Origin: Candidatus Atribacteria bacterium | GTDB lineage: Bacteria; Atribacterota; Atribacteria; Atribacterales; Atribacteraceae | Reading direction: 5' to 3' | Assembly (NCBI GenBank): GCA_018056205.1 | Contig: JAGPGC010000013.1 | Location: 1 to 14,954, forward strand | DNA length: 14,954 nt | Shown here: one piece after another, positions 1-8,912 of the stretch | How the letters are laid out: the number at the start of each line of letters is the position of its first letter | Numbering within the stretch: position 1 is the stretch's first letter | The notes under the pieces: model-generated | Seen by the model: the letters and a program-made list of their open reading frames with translations, nothing else | Databases searched by the model: none | What the model was told of the DNA's origin: nothing | Translations under genes and position numbers: made by a program

Positions 1-186
1 ATGCAACTCCAGATTAACGAAGATTTCACACCTCCTCCGATTGTTCCAGAATGGATTCCTATCTCTAACGCTCTTTATCCTCGATTGCAAGCCATAATGT
101 TAGGAGACATGACAGTAGAAGAGGGGTTAAATGCTGCGGCTAAAGAAGTAGAAGAGATAATGAGAGATGCTGGCTACTATGATTAA
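1..186 (+). CDS. ABC sugar-binding protein, C-terminal end (partial)
   Basis: This is the last 61 codons of a reading frame that enters from the left edge, so the ATG at base 1 is probably an internal methionine. The stretch has no signal peptide. It ends with a helical segment (MTVEEGLNAAAKEVEEIM) of the kind that closes family 1 extracellular solute-binding proteins, where a helix with alternating Ala and acidic residues packs against the second lobe. Two sugar permease genes follow directly, which is the standard order of carbohydrate uptake operons. I infer a periplasmic or surface sugar-binding subunit. Substrate cannot be judged from this fragment. The identification rests on the C-terminal pattern plus context. 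Confidence 0.72.
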   Translation: MQLQINEDFTPPPIVPEWIPISNALYPRLQAIMLGDMTVEEGLNAAAKEVEEIMRDAGYYD

Positions 187-233
187 TTAGACAATACTCT
201 TTAAAATGGAACCTTGAATAGAATCCTTATTTT

Positions 234-295
234 CCCATCTCCATTCTAAATTGATGTTGGAGATAGTAGAGAATTTTTGTAGGAATGGAGATGGG
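234..295 (+). repeat. Inverted repeat / hairpin between binding-protein and permease genes
   Basis: Positions 234-246 (CCCATCTCCATTC) are the exact reverse complement of 283-295, giving a 13-bp stem with a 36-base loop. It lies in the 154-base gap after the binding-protein stop codon. No T-run follows the right arm, so it does not look like an intrinsic terminator. By analogy with the malE-malF gap, such a stem may protect upstream mRNA and lower expression of the permeases; that role is inferred. A similar but tighter hairpin occupies the same place in the second operon (11680-11708). Confidence 0.7.
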
Positions 296-340
296 CTCAT
301 TAAAATTGGAATAATAATTTAAAAAGAAACGGGTACTTTC

Positions 341-1249
341 ATGTTAAGTAAACAAATTTCAATTAAAGATTTTTTTAATCGAAATTTAGCCTGGTTTATG
401 ATTATTCCTGCTCTCGTTGTGGTTATTGTCATCATTGTTTTGCCCATGATCTATTCTTTTTACTTAAGTCTTACCAATTTTGACTTGTTACGTCCCGATC
501 GAATCCGTTTTGTAAGTTTAGCCAATTATGGAAAATTATTCCAAGATTCTATTTTTTGGCGGGCTTTTTGGAACACTGTGATTTTTATGACTGTAGCAGT
601 TAACGTGGAGTTTATCCTGGGTCTTTTTTTGGCTCAACTAATTTTTCGGGTTAACCGTGGGCAAAGTATTATTCGAACTGCTATTATGGCTCCCATGATG
701 TTTGCCCCGGTTTTAGTAGGTTTTCAATTTAAGTGGTTTTTTAATGACCAAGTAGGTTTGGTGAATAACCTTCTCTACCTTTTTACCGGTGAGTTTCATA
801 TTATCCCCTGGTTAGTTAATTATCCCTCGAATCTCTTAGCTATCCTTATTGCCGAAATATGGATGAGTACGCCATTTATGGTTATCATATTTTTAGCTGG
901 ACTGGCGAGTCTTCCTATTGAACCTTATGAAGCTGCTTCGGTGGATGGTGCTTCTGGGTGGCAACAATTTCGTTATATCACTCTTCCCTTAATTAGTCCT
1001 TTTATTTACATTGCTATGGTAATCAGATCATTGGATTTAGGAAGAGCTTATGATTTAGTACGAATCATGACTGGGGGTGGCCCAGCTAACCGCTCCGAAA
1101 TGATTTGGACTTATACTTATCGGTTGGCTATTACCAATAACAAATTTGGCTTGGGAACGGCAATGTCCTTCATCACTGTGGCCGTTTCTTTTGCTTTTGT
1201 CATTTACCTTTTTCGACAATTATCTCGGAGTAGACGGGAGGTTTATTAA
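341..1249 (+). CDS. Sugar ABC transporter permease, MalF/UgpA type
   Basis: An inner-membrane subunit of a carbohydrate ABC importer, 302 residues, with about six hydrophobic segments. The first is near residues 17-40 and the last near 268-292. The cytoplasmic EAA loop that docks on the ATPase is clear: EPYEAASVDG at residues 194-203, followed by the usual spacing to ITLPL. The motif MTGGGP, common in this permease family, follows. It pairs with the next gene to form a heterodimeric channel and should receive substrate from the binding protein encoded just upstream. The ATG has only a weak purine-rich stretch before it (AAAAAGAAACGGG), unlike the strong sites elsewhere, so translation initiation may be modest. 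The family assignment is firm; the substrate is unknown. Confidence 0.93.
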   Translation: MLSKQISIKDFFNRNLAWFMIIPALVVVIVIIVLPMIYSFYLSLTNFDLLRPDRIRFVSLANYGKLFQDSIFWRAFWNTVIFMTVAVNVEFILGLFLAQLIFRVNRGQSIIRTAIMAPMMFAPVLVGFQFKWFFNDQVGLVNNLLYLFTGEFHIIPWLVNYPSNLLAILIAEIWMSTPFMVIIFLAGLASLPIEPYEAASVDGASGWQQFRYITLPLISPFIYIAMVIRSLDLGRAYDLVRIMTGGGPANRSEMIWTYTYRLAITNNKFGLGTAMSFITVAVSFAFVIYLFRQLSRSRREVY

Positions 1250-1250
1250 G

Positions 1251-2126
1251 GTGAAGGAGGAGAAAATACCTCGGATATCTCGACGTAGAAGAAAAATAAA
1301 GCAAGAATTGTATAACATTTTGGTTTATATTTTAGTTTTAATTTTTTTTCTACCAGTTATATGGATTATATTAACTTCTATGAGACCAGAAATAGAAGTT
1401 AATGCTCGACCTCCAGTCTGGTTGCCACGTTCCTTAACTTACGATTCTTTTGCTGCTCTATTTGGGACAGGACATACAGAAAAATCGGTTCCTTTTTATG
1501 ACTATCTTAGAAATTCTCTGTATGCTTCCCTTTTAAGTACTGTTTTAGCCTTAACCGTAGGAACGTTAGCTGGATATAGTTTTTCTCGTTTTCGTTTCCG
1601 AGGTGCTAACTCTGCTTTTATTGGTATGATGCTAGCCCGTTCTATTCCTGGTATTTCAATAAGTTTGCCCTTGTTTATAATTTTTGCTCGAATGGGTCTT
1701 TTGGATAAAAAAATAGGATTAGCTTTAGTGTATACAGCTATGAATGTTCCTTTTACTACCTGGTTAATGCAAGGTTTTTTCAAGGATATACCAGAAACCT
1801 TAGATGAAGCAGCCCAAATCGACGGTTGCTCTCGCTGGCAAGCTTTCGTGAAAATTGATTTACCTTTAACTCTTCCTGGCTTGGCAGCCAGTGGTATTTT
1901 TGCTTTCTTAACCGCCTGGAATGAATTTCAAATCGCCAGTGTTATTACTCGCACCCCAGCTTCTAAAACTTTTCCGGTGGGACTTTATGATTTCACTCAG
2001 GAATTTACTATAGATTGGCGAGGAATGTGTGCTATGTCGGTAGTAATGCTCATTCCTGCTGTAGTTTTTGTTTTACTAACCCAAAAGCAATTAATTCGGG
2101 GACTTACTTTCGGTGCTTTTAAATAG
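1251..2126 (+). CDS. Sugar ABC transporter permease, MalG/UgpE type
   Basis: The second membrane subunit of the importer, 291 residues from a GTG start. I chose GTG 1251 because GGGAGG lies nine bases upstream (1236-1241); a longer frame from ATG 1146 would overlap most of the tail of the previous gene and has no such site. The N-terminus is strongly basic (residues about 8-16), consistent with a cytoplasmic end before the first membrane segment. The EAA motif is DEAAQIDG at residues 185-192, followed by KIDLPL. The C-terminus TQKQLIRGLTFGAFK is the hallmark ending of MalG-like permeases. Only one base separates it from the upstream stop codon, so the two subunits are probably translationally coupled. 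Confidence 0.93.
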   Translation: MKEEKIPRISRRRRKIKQELYNILVYILVLIFFLPVIWIILTSMRPEIEVNARPPVWLPRSLTYDSFAALFGTGHTEKSVPFYDYLRNSLYASLLSTVLALTVGTLAGYSFSRFRFRGANSAFIGMMLARSIPGISISLPLFIIFARMGLLDKKIGLALVYTAMNVPFTTWLMQGFFKDIPETLDEAAQIDGCSRWQAFVKIDLPLTLPGLAASGIFAFLTAWNEFQIASVITRTPASKTFPVGLYDFTQEFTIDWRGMCAMSVVMLIPAVVFVLLTQKQLIRGLTFGAFK

Positions 2127-2136
2127 GGGTGATTTT

Positions 2137-3297
2137 TTGAGAAAAGAAACTTTGATTCCTCGAGAGAGAGTTTTAAAGACCATCGAGCACCAGGAACCAG
2201 ATAGAGTTGCTCTCGATATTTCGGCGGTTGATGAAGTAATGGATGCTTTGATTGATTATTACGGTATTCAGGTAGAAGAGGAAGAAGAAAATAAAATATA
2301 TATGGGAGCAGATGGTACTCTTTTTGAGCGAAAAAGAAACCAGGCTCAGCTCCTATTATTAGAAAAGTTACATATAGACTTTCGTTGGGCCTGGGCTCCT
2401 TATATTGGACCAGAACTTCGGGTTTATCCTGATGGTTCCCGTGATGGTCTTTTTGGCATTAAGAGAGGAGGATTATTTTTTGGCTATGCTTTGGAACATC
2501 CACTGAAGGAAGCAAAAACAATAGAAGACATTGAAGCTTATCCCTGGGAAAAATATACCAACTTAGATCACTACGATTACAACCATTATGCTGAGGAATG
2601 TCGTCAATTTCATGAGGAGGGTTATGCAATATATGGTGGTCCCTGGGCTCCTATATCTTTTTGGGCTATGGACTTAATGGGTATGGACAACTTTATGATC
2701 TCCCTTTACGATTGCCCAGAAGTTGCTTCTGCGCTGGTAAATAAAATATCTGACTTTTTTTATCAGCAAGCTAAAATTATGTTTGAAAAAGGTAAAGGGA
2801 TGACCGATATTTTCTTTATGGGAGATGATTATGGAGTTCAAAACGGTCTCATGTTCAGCAAGGAAATCTGGAGAAAATTTTTTGCTCCTCACCTCGAAAG
2901 ACTCTGGAAGTTGGCTAAGTCTTATAATCTTAAGATACAACTTCATTCCTGTGGCTCAGTGAGAGAATTAATACCTGATTTTATAAAAAGAGGGTTGGAC
3001 ATCCTAGATCCTATCCAAGTAGGAGCGCGGGGAATGATACCCGAAGAACTAAAAAAAGAATTTGGAGAAGAAATAGCCTTCCATGGTTCAATGGATACTC
3101 AAAAAACTCTTCCTTTTGGAAATCCGGAAGAAATAAAAAGTGAAGTACTTCACCGGTTTCAAACTATAGCTTCCGGGGGAGGGTTTATTCTGTCTCCTAG
3201 CCAGCATCTCTTGACCGAGATTCCTCTGGAAAACATTACTACCATGTATGAGACTGCCTATGAATATGGCTGGTATTCTGATATTTGCAAACTATAA
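2137..3297 (+). CDS. URO-D/MtaA-superfamily protein (copy 1)
   Basis: A 386-residue member of the uroporphyrinogen decarboxylase superfamily, which includes heme-pathway decarboxylases and zinc-dependent cobamide methyltransferases (MtaA, MtbA, CmuA). I chose TTG 2137 because AGGGGT sits six bases upstream; an in-frame GTG at 2113 overlaps the previous gene and lacks a site. Visible landmarks are an N-terminal RERVLKTIEHQEPDRVALD stretch typical of this family, the HSCG motif (H270, C272) matching the His-x-Cys zinc ligands of methyltransferases, then HGSMDT, and SPSQH with H357 where methyltransferases usually carry a third ligand Cys. It is therefore more like the methyltransferase branch than true HemE, and no heme genes are nearby. 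It lies in a sugar operon beside an AOR-type enzyme. The substrate is unknown; I do not assign a reaction. Confidence 0.85.
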   Translation: MRKETLIPRERVLKTIEHQEPDRVALDISAVDEVMDALIDYYGIQVEEEEENKIYMGADGTLFERKRNQAQLLLLEKLHIDFRWAWAPYIGPELRVYPDGSRDGLFGIKRGGLFFGYALEHPLKEAKTIEDIEAYPWEKYTNLDHYDYNHYAEECRQFHEEGYAIYGGPWAPISFWAMDLMGMDNFMISLYDCPEVASALVNKISDFFYQQAKIMFEKGKGMTDIFFMGDDYGVQNGLMFSKEIWRKFFAPHLERLWKLAKSYNLKIQLHSCGSVRELIPDFIKRGLDILDPIQVGARGMIPEELKKEFGEEIAFHGSMDTQKTLPFGNPEEIKSEVLHRFQTIASGGGFILSPSQHLLTEIPLENITTMYETAYEYGWYSDICKL

Positions 3298-3337
3298 TAG
3301 GTTGTTTTGCTGACTGAAATATGAGGGAGGGAGAACG

Positions 3338-5215
3338 TTGCTTTACGGATTTAATGGGAAATTGTTAAGAGTTAATCTTTCCACCAGAGAGATTAAAAAT
3401 GAAACTATTCCAGATGATATTTTGAAAAAATATCTGGGAGGAGCAGGATTAGCTCTTCACTTTCTTTTAAAAGAATTAGATAGGGGGATAGACCCTTTAG
3501 GAGAGGGAAATAAGTTAGTTTTTTCTTTAGGTCCGGGCACAGGAGTAAGAGCCCCGGGAATGGATATGCATATGGTGTTATCTAAATCTCCTCTTACCGG
3601 AGGGGTTGGAGAATCACAAGCCTCTGGTTGGTGGGGTCCACGACTAAAGAGAGCCGGTTGGGATATGATAATAATAGAAGGAAGGGCAATATATCCTTCT
3701 TTCTTAGTGATAGATAATGACCAAATAGAACTGAGAAAGGCAGACCATCTGTGGGGTAAGGATACTCATACCGTTCAAAAAATTTTAGAAGAGGAGTTAG
3801 GTAAAGAATTTAGTATTGCTCAAGTTGGACCAGCAGGTGAAAATTTAGTGCGATTTGCTTCTATAGTTTGTGATCTTATATTTGTTAATAACCGTATGGG
3901 TATGGGAGCGGTAATGGGGTCTAAAAATTTAAAAGCAATAGCGGTAAGAGGAACCAAAGATGTTCCGGTAGCAGATGGAAAAAAACTGGAAGAAATATAT
4001 CATTATTTCGAAGAGAACTTTTTAACTAACCCTCTTAATTTTTTAACTACTCAGGAAGGCATTGCTTCTGCTGTTCCTTCTTGTAATCAGGATGGTCTTT
4101 TTTCGACTCATAACGCTCAAACCAGCTTTTTACCCGAGGGAGAAATATATAGTGTGGGTAGTTTTTTAGGAGAGGGAAGTTTGGAATCAGTTCCTTGTTT
4201 TTCCTGCCCTGCTCAGTGTAAGAAAAGGGTGATAGGTAATAAGGATATAGAAGGGCATTATGGAGCTCCTTCTATGGAGAGTATAGTAGATTTTGGTTTT
4301 ACTTTAGAACTGTTAGATCCAAGTTTTATTTTCCAGCTTCATGAATATTCCCGAAAATATGGTTTTGATACCACTTCTCTAGGAGTAACTCTCGGTTTTT
4401 TAGCTGAATGTTTCGAAAAAGGATTAATTTCCAAAGAGGATACGGGAGGGGTAGAAATTAAGTTTGGTAAAAAAGAAGGAGTTTTATCCCTCTTAGAAGA
4501 AATAATAAAGGGGAAAGGTTGGGGAGAGGAGGTGGGAAAAGGAGTTAAATACCTGAGTAATCTTTTGGGAAAGGATACTCTTCCTTTTGCTTTAGAAGTA
4601 AAAGGAAAGGAAATACCTCTCCATGAGCCGAGAGTGAAACAAATGTTGGGGTTGGGTTATGCTGTATCTCCATCAGGTCCTGATACTTTTGTAGTAGAAC
4701 ACGATACCGATTTTGATGAGAACGCTCCTCAGCTTTTCTTGAATAATATTCAGGCTTTAGGACTTTTAGAGAGATTGCCTTCCCCCTCCCTGGAAGCCAA
4801 AAAAGTGCGGATGTTCTATTACCTTCATCAAGTTTTTAGTTTTATGGATGCTCTGGGAATGTGTATATTTGCTTTTGCCCCCTGCCGTTTTTTGCCTTTT
4901 TCTCTAATTTCCCCCTTAATACAAGCTATAACGGGGTGGGAAGTGAGCCTTTTTCGATTGATGAAAATAGGAGAAACAAGAGTACAGTTGGAGCGGTTGT
5001 TTAATCTTCGAGAAGGAATAGGTAAAAAAGAGGACTGGTTACCAGAGAGACTTTTCGAACCTATAAAGAGTGGTCCTCGCCGTGGTTCACGTATCAATCC
5101 TCAGGATTTAAAAGAAGCCATAGAGTTTTTTTATTCTTTAGCGGGATGGGATATAGATGATGGATTCCCCAAGATGGGGAAATTAGAAGAGTTAGCTCTT
5201 ACCGAATATTTATAG
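3338..5215 (+). CDS. Aldehyde:ferredoxin oxidoreductase-family tungsten/molybdopterin enzyme
   Basis: A 625-residue cytoplasmic protein spanning the full AOR family. It begins at TTG 3338, preceded by GGGAGGGAG (3325-3333). N-terminal signatures include GKLLRVNLSTREI, YLGGAGLA, SKSPLTGG, and MGMGAVMGSKNLKAIAV for pterin binding. The [4Fe-4S] ligands are present: CFSCPAQC gives C287, C290 and C294, and DALGMC gives C509. Glu314 matches the conserved active-site Glu. At the place where the family usually has His (PfAOR His448 region), this protein reads SPSGPDT with Thr450. Known members oxidise aldehydes to carboxylic acids and pass electrons to ferredoxin. Here it sits between two URO-D-like genes in a sugar operon, so its aldehyde, if any, may come from that catabolism. 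The family is secure; activity is uncertain because of the missing His. Confidence 0.93.
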   Translation: MLYGFNGKLLRVNLSTREIKNETIPDDILKKYLGGAGLALHFLLKELDRGIDPLGEGNKLVFSLGPGTGVRAPGMDMHMVLSKSPLTGGVGESQASGWWGPRLKRAGWDMIIIEGRAIYPSFLVIDNDQIELRKADHLWGKDTHTVQKILEEELGKEFSIAQVGPAGENLVRFASIVCDLIFVNNRMGMGAVMGSKNLKAIAVRGTKDVPVADGKKLEEIYHYFEENFLTNPLNFLTTQEGIASAVPSCNQDGLFSTHNAQTSFLPEGEIYSVGSFLGEGSLESVPCFSCPAQCKKRVIGNKDIEGHYGAPSMESIVDFGFTLELLDPSFIFQLHEYSRKYGFDTTSLGVTLGFLAECFEKGLISKEDTGGVEIKFGKKEGVLSLLEEIIKGKGWGEEVGKGVKYLSNLLGKDTLPFALEVKGKEIPLHEPRVKQMLGLGYAVSPSGPDTFVVEHDTDFDENAPQLFLNNIQALGLLERLPSPSLEAKKVRMFYYLHQVFSFMDALGMCIFAFAPCRFLPFSLISPLIQAITGWEVSLFRLMKIGETRVQLERLFNLREGIGKKEDWLPERLFEPIKSGPRRGSRINPQDLKEAIEFFYSLAGWDIDDGFPKMGKLEELALTEYL

Positions 5216-5228
5216 AGGAGTGAAGAAA

Positions 5229-6353
5229 GTGGAAAAAGTAGAGAAGAAAATTGAGCGAGTTATAACTACTCTACGAGATAGAAAAGAAGCCGATCGAGTG
5301 CCTTTAGGTGATTTTTATTGGACGGAATTTTTGAATAAATGGCGGGAAAAGCTTTACTTTCCCCCTGATGCCGATATCTATGAATATTATGATTTAGATA
5401 TAAAAGTTATTTCTCCTAATATGGATCCTAAAGTAGAGAGCTGTCAAATTATCGAAGAAACACCAGAACATGTTGTCTTTAAAAGTGGTTTTGGTTGCAC
5501 CGTGAAAAAATTGTTTTCTGCTCCGATGCCTATGTTTTTAGATTTTGAAGTAAAAAGTGCTGATGAGCTTGCCAAATTTACCTTTGACGACCCAGGAGAT
5601 GACCGCCGTTATTTTGAGAAACGTTGTGACATTATTAACTGTGGAGATAGCTTTGGAGTAATAGAAAGCTATATGGATGCCATAGAAAACAACCAGAATA
5701 AATTCTGTATTTTTGGCTCCATATGTGAGCCTCACGAGACTATGTGGCGCATCCGGGGGACCGAAGGGCTACTACTTGATTTAGCCCTTTCTCCTGACAA
5801 AGTGAAAGACTTTGCTGAAAGATGTACTGATTTTATGCTCGGGATTGCTAAGCGTCAAATTGAACTGGCTAAACTTGTGGGGATGGTTATCTGGGGAGAT
5901 GTAGCTTATGATAAAGGGATGTTTTTTTCTCCTCGTTTGTGGCAAGATATATACTTTCCCTGTGTAAAGAGAATTTGTGATTTTCTGCATGAAAAAGGTT
6001 TAATAATTGCTTATCATGGATGTGGTAGAAGTTTGGAAATAATGGAAAATCTGATAGAAGCGGGAATCGACGTTTATAATCCCTTAGAAGCAAAAGCTGG
6101 TATGGACCCTGTGGAGCTAAAGAAAAAATTTGATGGTCGTCTTTCTTTTTGGGGCGGAATTGATACTCGTCTCCTGGGTTACGGAACTTGGGAAGAAATA
6201 GAAAGGGAGGTTCTTTATAAATTGCAGACTGCTCAAGGAGGTGGATATATGCCCGCTTCGGATCACTCAGTAGCCAGTAATGTTGATCCCTTGATTTATG
6301 ATAAATTAATAAATCTTTTGAAGGAGAAAGGGAAGTATCCGTTGAATATCTAA
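5229..6353 (+). CDS. URO-D/MtaA-superfamily protein (copy 2)
   Basis: A second URO-D superfamily protein, 374 residues, clearly diverged from copy 1 but with the same landmarks. I prefer GTG 5229, which has GAGGAG eight bases upstream (5215-5220), over GTG 5220, which overlaps that site. HGCG provides H263 and C265, matching the zinc-binding His-x-Cys pair of cobamide methyltransferases. GGIDTR follows, and ASDHS has H346 at the position of the usual third Cys ligand. The segment DVYNPLEAKAGMDPVELKK resembles the corresponding stretch in MtaA-like proteins. It starts 13 bases after the AOR gene, so the three genes URO-D/AOR/URO-D look co-translated. No corrinoid-binding protein is seen in the window, so a methyl-transfer role is only suggested by homology. 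True HemE function is unlikely. Confidence 0.85.
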   Translation: MEKVEKKIERVITTLRDRKEADRVPLGDFYWTEFLNKWREKLYFPPDADIYEYYDLDIKVISPNMDPKVESCQIIEETPEHVVFKSGFGCTVKKLFSAPMPMFLDFEVKSADELAKFTFDDPGDDRRYFEKRCDIINCGDSFGVIESYMDAIENNQNKFCIFGSICEPHETMWRIRGTEGLLLDLALSPDKVKDFAERCTDFMLGIAKRQIELAKLVGMVIWGDVAYDKGMFFSPRLWQDIYFPCVKRICDFLHEKGLIIAYHGCGRSLEIMENLIEAGIDVYNPLEAKAGMDPVELKKKFDGRLSFWGGIDTRLLGYGTWEEIEREVLYKLQTAQGGGYMPASDHSVASNVDPLIYDKLINLLKEKGKYPLNI

Positions 6354-6374
6354 TTTTTAATTTGGGAGGTTTGA

Positions 6375-7400
<1,026 letters not shown>

Positions 7401-7432
7401 GGTTACTTATATGCTTGAAAAGAGGGAAGAAA

Positions 7433-8875
7433 GTGACTCAGTATTTTTTAACAATCGATCTTGGGACGACCAGCGTAAAACTAATTGTATGGGATAAGGA
7501 AGGGCAGAAGGTTTACCAAGCCTCGTTTCCAGTAAAATTAGACTATCCAAGAGAAGGATGGGTTGAATTTGATCCAGAATTAGTTGTTGAAGATTTGTTC
7601 AAAAAAATAAAAGAAGTACCCTTTCCGATAGAAAGCGTGGGTATAACTAATCAACGAGAAACAACAGTAGTATGGGATGAAAATGGAAAGTTGCTCTACC
7701 CAGCAATAGTATGGCAGGACCGTCGAACGGCAGAATGGTGTGAAAGACATCGGGATAAGACTCGCTGGCTAAGAGAAAAAACTGGGTTACCATTAGATCC
7801 CTATTTTTCTTTAGGAAAATTGGCCTGGATTCGTCATCATAGTGGATTTTCTACTAAATGTTATTTTGGAACTCTCGATACCTTTGTTATCTGGAGATTA
7901 ACCAATGGAAAGTCTTTGGTAACCGACCATACCAACGCCTCGCGAACGATGGTCTATAACATTCATCAACTGGGTTGGGACCAGGAGATTATTAAAGAAT
8001 TTGATCTGGATTCTGTCATTTTCCCTGAGATACATTCTTCATTTTCAACCTTTGGAAAATTTCGGTTGCAGGGTAAGGAGATTCCAATTCGGGTTATCCT
8101 CGGTGATCAGCAAGCTTCCTTTTTAGGTCAGGGATGTTTTTGCAAAGGTGATACTAAAAATACCTATGGAACAGGTTGTTTTCTGATGACCAACCTTGGT
8201 GATGATGTTAAGGAAATTTCTGAAAATCTTATTATAACCATAGCCAGCTTGGAAAAAGATCATCCAATCTATGCTCTTGAAGGAAGTGCCTTCAATGCCG
8301 GGGTATTGATGGATTGGTTAGTCAAATTAGGTTTGGTTTCAAATCCAGTCGAAACCGAGCTATGTGCCCGTGAAGCAATCATAACTAAAGATTTACTTAT
8401 ATTACCAGCCTTTACCGGACTGGGAGCTCCTTATTGGGACCCTTATGCCCGAGGTGCCATATTTGGCATTACCCCTCAAATTGGGAAAAATGAAATCATT
8501 CGTGCTGCTCTTGAGGCAGTGGCTTTTGAATCAGGTGAACTCATCCGAGAAATGGATACTTTAGTTGGATTAGGGGGAGAAATCATTGTTGATGGTGGAA
8601 TGACTAAAAATAAACTTTTAATGCAGATTCAGGCAGATATCAGTGGCAAAAAAATTAAGATATTCCCAGAGGCTGAAGCTACCTCAATGGGCGTTTTTTA
8701 CCTTATGGGAAATCGATTAGGATTTCTTGATCGAAAATTTATTGAAGATAAGAAAAAAAATAGTGAAGAATATATTCCTCACAGTACCCAAGAAGAACGC
8801 GATCTTTTATGGAATAAATGGATAAAAGGAATAGAACGAGTCAAAGGATGGGCAAAAAGTGAAAGCAAGTATTAA
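7433..8875 (+). CDS. glpK: Glycerol kinase-like FGGY carbohydrate kinase
   Basis: A 480-residue FGGY-family ATP-dependent kinase. I chose GTG 7433, preceded by AGAGGG (7421-7426), rather than TTG 7415. The first ATP-binding loop is IDLGTTSVK. Many sequences are those of glycerol kinase: NQRETTVVWD with R75 and E76, DPYFS with Y124, GDQQASFLGQ with D225, KNTYGTGCF, YALEGSAFNAG and GLGAPYWDPYARGAIFG. R75, E76, Y124 and D225 correspond to the glycerol-contacting residues of GlpK. One difference is VK after GTTS, where GlpK usually has SR. Product would be glycerol-3-phosphate or a related polyol phosphate. It closes the operon, 32 bases after the LacI gene. I am confident of the GlpK-like subfamily but less sure of glycerol as substrate, because the operon encodes a sugar-type importer. 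Confidence 0.85.
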   Translation: MTQYFLTIDLGTTSVKLIVWDKEGQKVYQASFPVKLDYPREGWVEFDPELVVEDLFKKIKEVPFPIESVGITNQRETTVVWDENGKLLYPAIVWQDRRTAEWCERHRDKTRWLREKTGLPLDPYFSLGKLAWIRHHSGFSTKCYFGTLDTFVIWRLTNGKSLVTDHTNASRTMVYNIHQLGWDQEIIKEFDLDSVIFPEIHSSFSTFGKFRLQGKEIPIRVILGDQQASFLGQGCFCKGDTKNTYGTGCFLMTNLGDDVKEISENLIITIASLEKDHPIYALEGSAFNAGVLMDWLVKLGLVSNPVETELCAREAIITKDLLILPAFTGLGAPYWDPYARGAIFGITPQIGKNEIIRAALEAVAFESGELIREMDTLVGLGGEIIVDGGMTKNKLLMQIQADISGKKIKIFPEAEATSMGVFYLMGNRLGFLDRKFIEDKKKNSEEYIPHSTQEERDLLWNKWIKGIERVKGWAKSESKY

Positions 8876-8912
8876 AGTAATTATATTGTAAAAAATTTTT
8901 TATGTTATTATC

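Noticed and set aside
1146..1250. Longer MalG-type permease frame starting at ATG 1146
   Set aside because: It would overlap the previous gene by 104 bases and has no ribosome binding site; GTG 1251 has GGGAGG at ideal distance.
2674..2946. Minus-strand open frame inside URO-D copy 1
   Set aside because: It is antisense to a gene with strong family motifs and has no ribosome binding site or recognisable product.
2137..3297. Heme-pathway HemE assignment for the URO-D family genes
   Set aside because: The His-x-Cys zinc-type motif and the sugar-operon setting fit the methyltransferase-like branch better, and no heme genes are present.
8889..8902. AT-only palindrome right after the glpK-like gene
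   Set aside because: TAAAAAATTTTTTA has no GC stem, so a working intrinsic terminator cannot be claimed.
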